This document shows, piece after piece, positions 39,549 to 46,773 of a stretch of DNA of 64,000 nt (position 1 is its first letter; each line of letters begins with the position of its first letter). Made by a program: the position numbers and the translations under genes. Origin of the DNA: an uncultured Thalassolituus sp. (GTDB lineage Bacteria > Pseudomonadota > Gammaproteobacteria > Pseudomonadales > Oceanobacteraceae); NCBI RefSeq assembly GCF_950066645.1, contig NZ_CATMFB010000005.1, forward strand, positions 154,148-218,147. Direction: 5' to 3'. The notes beneath the pieces were generated by a model. That model worked only from the letters and a program-made list of their open reading frames with translations. It did no database searches and was not told the origin of the DNA.

Positions 39549-40405
39549 GCCATCCGGAACGCGGCAAACTGATTCCAGTTACCGGTGAAAACGATGACCC
39601 GGATATGGATAACGCCATCGATGTGCAGTTTAACCCGGTAAGCCTGAAGGTCACTCTGTCTAATACGCTGAAGGCCAACGAGCGAGATGGCAGCAGCAGT
39701 GCTGCACAGTTCGTCGATAAAAGCTCATCAACCCTGTCGCTTGATCTGCTGTTTGATACCACCCGTGCGGATGAAGATGCAGGGGATGATTTTACTGAAG
39801 GCTCTGATGTCCGCGATCTGACCCGCCGGGTCGCTGAAACCTTTATTAAGCCCGAAGAATCCGGCAGCGATATGAAGGCACCCAAACGCTGCCTGTTCCA
39901 GTGGGGCAGCTTCGAATTTATCGGCATGGTCGAGAGCTACGACGAAACCCTCGAATATTTCTCTCCGCAGGGACGACCTTTGCGCGCCAAGCTCGCTCTC
40001 AAACTGAAAGAAGACCGTTTTCAGTTCCGCCAGCGCACCGACGGGGTCGAACCGGCCAGCCCTGCTCTGCCGCAACTGTCACCGACCGGTCAGGACGACG
40101 AGGCAAAACCAAAACCTGAACAGGAAGACACCCCCGTCCCAGGCCCCAGCGAAGGCAAAGATAACTGGCGCGATACCGCGAAATACAACGACATCGAACA
40201 CCCCCGCATGCCGGGCGTATCGGTGTTGGCTAAGCCCACACCGGGGTGTCGCCCCCAGGGCGGTTTATCCGCTGGCATCAGCGCCGGTCTCGGTGCCAGC
40301 GTTTCCATGAATGCCAGTGCCAACAGCACAGCCGGAGTCAGTGCGTCCATCAGCGCCGCCGCACTGCTGCGCGTCAACACGGATGCCGGTGTCGGCTTTG
40401 AATAA
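39545..40405 (+). CDS. eCIS tube-initiator/baseplate adaptor, Pvc7-like
   Basis: This 286-aa protein has an N-terminal CIS-tube domain (residues about 1-160): IDVQFNPVSLKVTLSNTLK, STLSLDLLFDTTR and LFQWGSFEFIGMVESYDETLEYF are hallmarks of Pvc7/Afp7. A proline- and acid-rich linker follows, then NWRDTAKYNDIEHPRMP, which resembles the end of a LysM unit. The last 60 residues are unusually rich in Ala, Ser and Gly. It overlaps the second tube gene by 4 bp and should connect the tube base to the baseplate hub. Confidence 0.88.
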   Translation: MSHPERGKLIPVTGENDDPDMDNAIDVQFNPVSLKVTLSNTLKANERDGSSSAAQFVDKSSSTLSLDLLFDTTRADEDAGDDFTEGSDVRDLTRRVAETFIKPEESGSDMKAPKRCLFQWGSFEFIGMVESYDETLEYFSPQGRPLRAKLALKLKEDRFQFRQRTDGVEPASPALPQLSPTGQDDEAKPKPEQEDTPVPGPSEGKDNWRDTAKYNDIEHPRMPGVSVLAKPTPGCRPQGGLSAGISAGLGASVSMNASANSTAGVSASISAAALLRVNTDAGVGFE

Positions 40406-40414
40406 GGAGCAGAT

Positions 40415-40579
40415 ATGCCAGTCATTATCGATGAAGTAATTGCCGACGTGCCCTCTGCCAACGTGCAGAGCAGCGCCACGCAGCCAGCAGAGCAACAAGC
40501 CATGCCACCGGTAGCACGAGACTTAATACGACTGCTGGACAAACAGCAGCAGCGCCAGAAACGTTTATTAGTGGACTGA
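40415..40579 (+). CDS. Small eCIS protein, Pvc6-like (DUF5908)
   Basis: This short frame begins MPVIIDEVIADV and ends KQQQRQKRLLVD, 54 aa, behind an AAGGAG site and before the gp27-like gene. The MP-x-I-I-x-E-x-V start, the central Q/A/P-rich linker and the basic helical end resemble DUF5908/Pvc6 proteins, which occupy the same position between the tube and spike genes in PVC clusters. Their role is unclear. The frame has full codon continuity and good spacing on both sides. Confidence 0.75.
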   Translation: MPVIIDEVIADVPSANVQSSATQPAEQQAMPPVARDLIRLLDKQQQRQKRLLVD

Positions 40580-40584
40580 AATAC

Positions 40585-41637
40585 ATGACGACTCCTGAGG
40601 CTTTTTTTAACAGCACCCCGATCATCATGGTGAATGGTGAAGAGCGCGGTGACGTGAGCGATGCCCTCGGCAGCATGGTAGTCAACCAGGTGCTGCGAGG
40701 CTCTGCTCACGCGGAGTTGTCATTCAGCAACTGGGGTACCCCGGAAGGTGGCCAGGAACCCGATTTTCTTTTTGCAGACATTCTGCCGGGAGCGGAAATC
40801 GACATACAGATGGGACAACCGGAGCCGGTCGTGATTTTCAGCGGAGAAGTGACCGCAATTGAAGAGGAATACGGCGAAGGCGCGCCTCTCCTTACTCTGT
40901 TATTGCAGGATAAACTGCACCGTCTGGCGCGCAAACGTCAGAACCGTGTTTATGAAGAGCAATCCCCCGACGACGTGATTCAAGCGCTGGCTGGAGACCT
41001 TGGTTTATCTACCGACGTTCAGGTCTCTGGCATCGTCGATAGCTGGCACCAGATTAATGAAAGTGATCTGGCCTTTATGCTGCGCATCTGTGACCGCTTC
41101 GATATTTCTCCCCGGATCAGCGACGGGTCACTCCGTGCCCGTTCAGAAGAGAGTGACAGTGCTCCGGTAGAACTCAGTGCGCAGGACAATGCTATTCAGG
41201 TAAGACTGACTGCTGACCTGAACCACCAGCCAAAATCCTCCATCAGCCAGGGATACAACCTGGCGACCGGAGAAGCTGTCGACCATAGCAGCGACAGCAT
41301 GACACCGGCACCTTCCGCCACCAGCGCGGCTGATACATTGAGCGACCTCAGTTGGGAAGGCGAAGAGACCATCCCCCAACCCTTCGCCCGCTCGGTCGCT
41401 GAGGCCGAGGCCTATGCCAAAGCCCATTTTCGTCGCCAGGCCCGCAGGTTTATTCAAGGTGACATTATCTGTCAGGGGGATGCTGCCCTGAGAAGTGGCC
41501 GTGAAGTTGAATTGAGCGGTGTATCACCACGACTCAGCGGACGTTATCAGGTTGCCCATTGTACCCATCGCTTTGATCGGCGCTCGGGGTTCGAGACCCA
41601 CATTAAAGTTAACCGTTCAGACTGGAGCCCTGCATGA
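40585..41637 (+). CDS. eCIS spike hub, gp27/late-control-D-like (N-terminal half of Pvc8)
   Basis: This 350-aa protein resembles phage late control D/gp27 hubs: MVVNQVLRGSAHAELSFSN, FSGEVTAIEEEYGEG, LLLQDKLHRLARKRQNRVY, SDLAFMLRICDRFDISPRI and the C-terminal AEAYAKAHFRRQARRFIQGD. In PVC the hub and spike are one polypeptide (Pvc8); here the spike tip is a separate gene that overlaps this one by 4 bp. It should form the trimeric hub at the tube end. Confidence 0.9.
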   Translation: MTTPEAFFNSTPIIMVNGEERGDVSDALGSMVVNQVLRGSAHAELSFSNWGTPEGGQEPDFLFADILPGAEIDIQMGQPEPVVIFSGEVTAIEEEYGEGAPLLTLLLQDKLHRLARKRQNRVYEEQSPDDVIQALAGDLGLSTDVQVSGIVDSWHQINESDLAFMLRICDRFDISPRISDGSLRARSEESDSAPVELSAQDNAIQVRLTADLNHQPKSSISQGYNLATGEAVDHSSDSMTPAPSATSAADTLSDLSWEGEETIPQPFARSVAEAEAYAKAHFRRQARRFIQGDIICQGDAALRSGREVELSGVSPRLSGRYQVAHCTHRFDRRSGFETHIKVNRSDWSPA

Positions 41638-42272
41638 ACGTCCACACTCCCGGACAGTTACAGTCGCTGCAACTGGCGCAGGTCACGGACAACAGTGATC
41701 CGGACCAGCGCGGTCGTGTAAAAGTGCGCCTGCAATCTACCCCACTGGAGCTCTGGGCCAGTGTCGTTGTGCCTTCTGCGGGTCCGGATTATGGCACCAG
41801 TTTTATTCCTCGCGTCGACGAAATCGTGGTGGTCAGCTTTATCAGTCACGACATGCCAATGGTTCTGGGCAGTGTCTGGCAGGGATCAGACAGTCAACCT
41901 GCAGAAGCCGATGCCGTACAGGATCATTATGTGATCAAAACCCCCGCCGGTACGGTTCTGGAATTCAGTGACGAAGAGCCCAATGTGTCACTCACCACCC
42001 GCTCCGGATACCACATCACGATTGATGAGAGCGGCGGCGGCGAGCTGACCATAGAACGCGGCAGCCAGAGTATCAAGCTCTCCGCTTCGGACATCAGTAT
42101 CGACAGTGGTGGCCCGGTGAATATTAATGCCACCAACGTGAGTGTCAGCGCCAGCATGGTTCAGGTAGATGCGGGTATGTCCCGCTTCAGTGGGGTGGTC
42201 CAGTGCGACACTATCATAGCGACGTCAGTGGTAGGCACGACCTACACACCCGGCGCCGGGAATATCTGGTGA
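41634..42272 (+). CDS. eCIS spike protein, gp5/baseplate protein V-like (C-terminal half of Pvc8)
   Basis: This 212-aa protein has an OB-fold of the gp5/VgrG/protein V type at residues about 12-90 (VTDNSDPDQRGRVKVRLQS, SFIPRVDEIVVVSFI, PMVLGSVWQG). A run of short repeating strands follows (about 105-190), suited to a trimeric beta-helix needle. It forms the puncturing tip of the tube. No separate PAAR protein is evident, and its C-terminus VGTTYTPGAGNIW may be the tip itself. Confidence 0.92.
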   Translation: MNVHTPGQLQSLQLAQVTDNSDPDQRGRVKVRLQSTPLELWASVVVPSAGPDYGTSFIPRVDEIVVVSFISHDMPMVLGSVWQGSDSQPAEADAVQDHYVIKTPAGTVLEFSDEEPNVSLTTRSGYHITIDESGGGELTIERGSQSIKLSASDISIDSGGPVNINATNVSVSASMVQVDAGMSRFSGVVQCDTIIATSVVGTTYTPGAGNIW

Positions 42273-42280
42273 GGTGACGT

Positions 42281-44131
42281 ATGAACAGTCAGCATAAACT
42301 CCACGACGTTATCCTTAAGCCTGCATTCTTCGAAAATAAACGCCAGGCCACCTTACTTCGTTATCTTGACGCCGATTTTATTGCGCGTTTTCAGCAGGAT
42401 ATTCAGCAACAGCGTTTTTCGGGCATCCAGTTCAGTGAATGGCAGGAAGAAGAACGCCACAGCGACTTTGACGACCGCCCGGTATTACGTCTTCCCACCC
42501 ACCGGGCCTTTCATATTGTCTGCTGCGAAGTGGCATGTAACCGCCTCGGAGAGCCTGCACTCGATCCCGCGAAAATCGCATCCTCAGGGTTTGTGATCCG
42601 CAGAGAATCTCTGGTAAAAATTCCGCTCAGAAACAAGGAAGGTGACGGTTTTACGCAGGATATTGCGGAGAAGAAAGGGGTTTTCAACAGGCTGACGCTG
42701 AACCAGAAAAGCGATGCCCGCAGCCGCGGTAAACCGCAATTTACTCAGGTGAAAAAACAGTTCGGCTGGATTCTGGAAGATGGCGAAGCAGTAGGTTGGC
42801 AACATCGGGGGTTGCTGAAAGATGACCCCGATCTTAGCCGTCGTCTGTGCCGCAACGGCGTGCTTCATCGCAACAAAGATCAGAACACCTACAGCGGAGA
42901 AGAAATTCACCCTCTTCATCCACTGAAAATAAAAGATAAGCAGGGAAAATGCCGCACACTTCTGTTTGGCTATGTACCGCTGGGTGGATTCTATTACGAA
43001 CGCCAACCCGAACTCAGTGACGATGAAGCCGAAGAAATTAATCAGCTATCTATCGCCAACCTTCCCTGGCCATTTGGCTATAAATCTGGTGTTCCAACAG
43101 AGGGTTGGAACAGTGACGATGGTCTGCAGGTCAACCGTGGACGGCCTACAGTGGCGCTTGCCACTATGCTGTCACAGCTCGTCAATCGCTATCATCTGGG
43201 TGAAGAAAATCTGCCTGATAATTCAGGGCTTCAGCAAGCCTGTGACCGTCTGAATTTTTATAATCCCGATCTGTTTTTTCAGATGCCCGTGCTGCCGGTT
43301 TCATTTTTTTCTTCCTTCTCAGGTGTGAACGAAGTATTTCAGCAAACGCTTAACGCCGGCACTCTGTCATTGCAGTTTGTCTCTGCGGGCCTGAGTCTTG
43401 GGCAATATCTGAAAGACTGCTTCGCGCAGAAAGAAAATAACCCTCTGGTACGCTGGATCGCGGACGTCGAGGTACTCGCAGACAGTGTTGGAGGCATCGA
43501 AAATCTGCCTCAACTCCCACCCTTGCCCAACGCCGACGGCAATGGAGTGCTCAGTTATTCACTGTCAGTATCAGAAAGCGATGCCGAGTTACTACGACAA
43601 CAGTTGGGTGCCCGCCTGCGCAATCTTACTCTGGCAACAACCCGTGAAATTCCACTGCCTAAGTTCGGACAGGGCCGTCAGGATAACTATCGGATTATTC
43701 CATTCCTGCGTTCAGTGACAGATCAGGGTGGAGAACAGATCACCTGGGCTGATCCACTCGCTCAGTCGGATTTATTCCGTGTGGCTGCCAGTTTCGATCC
43801 GATGGCCAGCCGCCCTTCTCTGATCCCTATGCCATCTCTTAAAGACCTGAAACGAGGTATGGCCAAAGGCGCAAGTATTCTTACACCCGGGGACACCTTC
43901 GCACTGGTCAATGCGCTGAAGCTGAAAAAAGGCGTCAGTGAAGACACCGTCAATATCGACACCTCAGTAGCCTCAACTGTGCAATGGATCTGCTCGTTCA
44001 GTCTTCCAGTCGTGACATTAGTGGCCATGATCCTGCTGATGATTATGGTCTCTCTGCTGAACATTATTTTCTTCTGGATGCCGTGGGTAAAAATCTGCCT
44101 GCCGTTTCCTTCGATACCGAAAGGACGATGA
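42281..44131 (+). CDS. eCIS-associated protein with C-terminal membrane hairpin, function unknown
   Basis: This 616-aa protein lies inside the baseplate genes, between the spike and gp25. I recognise no family. The first 560 residues are soluble and charged, with no signal peptide. Near the C-terminus, residues about 569-605 form a long hydrophobic stretch (CSFSLPVVTLVAMILLMIM, then SLLNIIFFWMPWVKICLPF), long enough for one or two membrane helices, ending in a basic PKGR tail. Codon use and spacing match the neighbours. It may anchor particles to the inner membrane or insert into a target membrane; this is inference from position and hydropathy. Confidence 0.7.
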   Translation: MNSQHKLHDVILKPAFFENKRQATLLRYLDADFIARFQQDIQQQRFSGIQFSEWQEEERHSDFDDRPVLRLPTHRAFHIVCCEVACNRLGEPALDPAKIASSGFVIRRESLVKIPLRNKEGDGFTQDIAEKKGVFNRLTLNQKSDARSRGKPQFTQVKKQFGWILEDGEAVGWQHRGLLKDDPDLSRRLCRNGVLHRNKDQNTYSGEEIHPLHPLKIKDKQGKCRTLLFGYVPLGGFYYERQPELSDDEAEEINQLSIANLPWPFGYKSGVPTEGWNSDDGLQVNRGRPTVALATMLSQLVNRYHLGEENLPDNSGLQQACDRLNFYNPDLFFQMPVLPVSFFSSFSGVNEVFQQTLNAGTLSLQFVSAGLSLGQYLKDCFAQKENNPLVRWIADVEVLADSVGGIENLPQLPPLPNADGNGVLSYSLSVSESDAELLRQQLGARLRNLTLATTREIPLPKFGQGRQDNYRIIPFLRSVTDQGGEQITWADPLAQSDLFRVAASFDPMASRPSLIPMPSLKDLKRGMAKGASILTPGDTFALVNALKLKKGVSEDTVNIDTSVASTVQWICSFSLPVVTLVAMILLMIMVSLLNIIFFWMPWVKICLPFPSIPKGR

Positions 44132-44133
44132 TC

Positions 44134-44529
44134 ATGAGCCCACGCGCCCCTATTCCGAACATTATCAGCTGGCCACTGGGTGGAATATCTGACGAAGGGC
44201 AACTCGCCTGGTCAGAAAATGACGAGAGCGTCCGTGAAAGCATGCTCAATATTCTGCTCACCCGGCCCGGTGAAAGACTTCAGCGTCCCGCTTTTGGCGC
44301 AGGGCTGTCGCGTTTTATTCACCAGCCAAATAATGAAACCACCCGCAATCTGATTGCCGGTGTTGTCCGCAAATCACTGACGGTCTGGGAGACCCGCGTG
44401 ATTGTCGATGGTGTTGATGTCAGCCAGGTCAGCGGAAGTCTGGCAGAGGTACACATCAATGTCCGTTATCGCCTGCGGCATAACCAGGTCCCATCGTCGC
44501 TGGGACTGCGCCTGAATCTCGGCGTGTAA
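44134..44529 (+). CDS. eCIS baseplate wedge, gp25-like (Pvc9)
   Basis: I choose the ATG at 44134 (MSPRAPIPNI), which lies 8 bp after AAGGA and 3 bp after the previous stop, giving 131 aa. The gp25/lysozyme-like wedge family signature is clear: SVRESMLNILLTRPGERLQRPAFGAGL, FIHQPNNETT and VWETRVIVDGV. In contractile systems this protein starts sheath assembly on the baseplate. Confidence 0.95.
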   Translation: MSPRAPIPNIISWPLGGISDEGQLAWSENDESVRESMLNILLTRPGERLQRPAFGAGLSRFIHQPNNETTRNLIAGVVRKSLTVWETRVIVDGVDVSQVSGSLAEVHINVRYRLRHNQVPSSLGLRLNLGV

Positions 44530-44544
44530 GGAGGATCGATTACC

Positions 44545-46773
44545 ATGCCGTTACCTGTACCTAATCTGGATGACCGCCGCTTCGATGATCTTGTGACCGA
44601 AGCCCGAGCCCGACTGGCAGGGCACCTGCCCGAGCTGACGCAGGTCGGCCCGGGAGACCCGGTTCATGCTTTTATTGATCTGTTTGCCTGGCTGACAGAA
44701 ACCATCATTTATCGGGCGAATCTGGTTCCGGAACGCCAGCGCCGCGTGTTTCTCAATCTGTTGCAGATACCGGTACGGGCGGCGGTTCCTGCTCGCGGTT
44801 TTATCTGTATTGATGGCAGCCCGACCAGCACCTCGCTGCCGCCATTAGTCCGCGACGGCAGCCAGCTCCGGGCTGGAAAAATCGCACTGACCACACTTGG
44901 GGAACTCCAGCCAACCTGCCTCAGTGCTCAGATACTGGCGAAGGTACTGCTGACGAAAGACGAGCTGGCGGATCTGAATATTTCGCTCCAGGACCTGCAC
45001 GAGCAGTACGGTCTGCGTCGCGGCCAGATCCCGCAACCCTATCGGTCACAACGCTATCTTCCAGGCAAAGAGACTCTGACGCTAAGCAATACCCTCGACA
45101 ACAGCCTCTACCTTGCCTGTATCGCCCCGAAAGCACTGGCCGGGCAGATGACGGTTCTCAGAGAGTCACTCGCAGGGTTAAGACTCAGCGTCGCTATTGC
45201 GCCGGCTGATAACGTCGTGGCGGAAGAGGCTGAAATAATCAATAGCCGTGAAGATATTCTCCCGCGACCACTCAAATGGGAGCTGGTTGCTCCCGGTGCG
45301 GATGGCAGTACGCGCTTTCTGCCCCTTGAAGTCATGTCAGACACCTCTGCCGGAGGCCGTAATGCAGGCGTCGTCCGGCTCAAGCTGCCGCAGAACAGCG
45401 ATCTGTTTGCGAGCTTCGCTGAAGCCGATCCTATGTTTAACGGTACCGATCTCCTGCCGCCCGCACCGGAGGATGAAGAAGTCGCCGGGCGTGTTGCCTT
45501 CTGGGTTCGTCTGCGCTGCCCGGATGAACCGGATCTGGAACTTGGCTATCTCGGCATCAATGCCGCCGAAGTCATTACACAGGGACTCAGAGAAGACCTG
45601 TTACTGACCACCGGCACCGGTCAGCCCGAACAGATTGCACAACTACCCGACACGGACATCGACCTGAACTCTGTCGATATTCAGGTGGAAGAAAACGGCC
45701 GCTGGGTGTCTTGGACAGCACTCGACTTCACCTCCGGTCAGGGACCTGAAGCGAGAGTTGTACGACTGGACCCCGCAACAGGCTACCTCTACTTTGGTGA
45801 CGGATCAGGCTCTGGCAAACGCCCACCCCGGGGGGCGCGTATCCGCGCAGCGTCGTATCGATATGGCGGCGGCAGCGAGGGAAATCTGCCTGCTGGCAGC
45901 GTGAAAGAATTAGTCGATGGCAGTAGCCGCCTGCGCGTTCGCCATGACTGGCCTCTGACAGGCGGAAGGGATGCTGAAACCCTGACACAGGCAGAACAGC
46001 GGATTCCTCAGTTTCTGACACACCGGAATCGCGCTGTCACCAGCGCCGATTTCCGCACTCTGTGCCTGAATAATCCGGTCAGCCCGGTTGCCAGAGCCGA
46101 AGTGCGGGAAGGTTTCCTGCCGGGTTCAACACTGGCTGCGGCACAGCGCGATGTACCGGGCGCCATCAGTGTATTTGTTCTGCCGCCGGGCGAAGTGAGC
46201 GTAAACCAATGGCCGCGCCCCACCCGAGGGTTACTGAAAGATGTCTTTAACTACCTGATCAACCGCGTCCTGGTGGGCACGGAGCTTTACGTACTCAGTC
46301 CCCAGTTCGTTCCTATGGCTGTCAGTGTACTCGTGACCGTCAGCGATCCTGGCACCGAGCAGGAAACCATGAATCAGGTGTCAGACGCTGTCACCCAATA
46401 TCTCTCTCCTCTGGCACCCGGAGGCAGTGATGCACAAGGCTGGCCTTTGGGTCGGGCCGTGCGGGCCAACGAACTTCTCGTTCAGGCTGCGCGGATTCCG
46501 GGGGTTCTTTCGGTGGCTGGTATTGCACTCTTTACTCAGGCAAAGGATGAAGACGGCCGGACATTCTGGCGACGCCTGACGGCAAACGAAAGCCTGGTAC
46601 TGGACGACTATCAGTTACCACAACTTGCCGGCATCCACGTCGGTAGTGCTCGTGACAACAGCACGGGGGCAGGCGGATCAGCGATTCCACCTCTGCCTCA
46701 GGGAATGCGCAACCAGAACAACGGCGACTCAGAGCATGGGGTTGCCGTACCTGTGATACCGGATGTCTGCTGA
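44545..46773 (+). CDS. eCIS baseplate protein, gp6/J-like (Pvc11)
   Basis: This 742-aa protein begins NLDDRRFDDLVTEARARL, followed by GDPVHAFIDLFAWLTETIIYR, the standard opening of the large eCIS and phage baseplate J proteins. The conserved GYLYFGDGSGSGKRPPRGARI strand pair and LTQAEQRIPQFLTHRNRAVTSADF follow. It forms the inner wedge ring of the baseplate. An AAGGAGG site precedes it, and it overlaps the next gene by 1 bp. Confidence 0.94.
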   Translation: MPLPVPNLDDRRFDDLVTEARARLAGHLPELTQVGPGDPVHAFIDLFAWLTETIIYRANLVPERQRRVFLNLLQIPVRAAVPARGFICIDGSPTSTSLPPLVRDGSQLRAGKIALTTLGELQPTCLSAQILAKVLLTKDELADLNISLQDLHEQYGLRRGQIPQPYRSQRYLPGKETLTLSNTLDNSLYLACIAPKALAGQMTVLRESLAGLRLSVAIAPADNVVAEEAEIINSREDILPRPLKWELVAPGADGSTRFLPLEVMSDTSAGGRNAGVVRLKLPQNSDLFASFAEADPMFNGTDLLPPAPEDEEVAGRVAFWVRLRCPDEPDLELGYLGINAAEVITQGLREDLLLTTGTGQPEQIAQLPDTDIDLNSVDIQVEENGRWVSWTALDFTSGQGPEARVVRLDPATGYLYFGDGSGSGKRPPRGARIRAASYRYGGGSEGNLPAGSVKELVDGSSRLRVRHDWPLTGGRDAETLTQAEQRIPQFLTHRNRAVTSADFRTLCLNNPVSPVARAEVREGFLPGSTLAAAQRDVPGAISVFVLPPGEVSVNQWPRPTRGLLKDVFNYLINRVLVGTELYVLSPQFVPMAVSVLVTVSDPGTEQETMNQVSDAVTQYLSPLAPGGSDAQGWPLGRAVRANELLVQAARIPGVLSVAGIALFTQAKDEDGRTFWRRLTANESLVLDDYQLPQLAGIHVGSARDNSTGAGGSAIPPLPQGMRNQNNGDSEHGVAVPVIPDVC

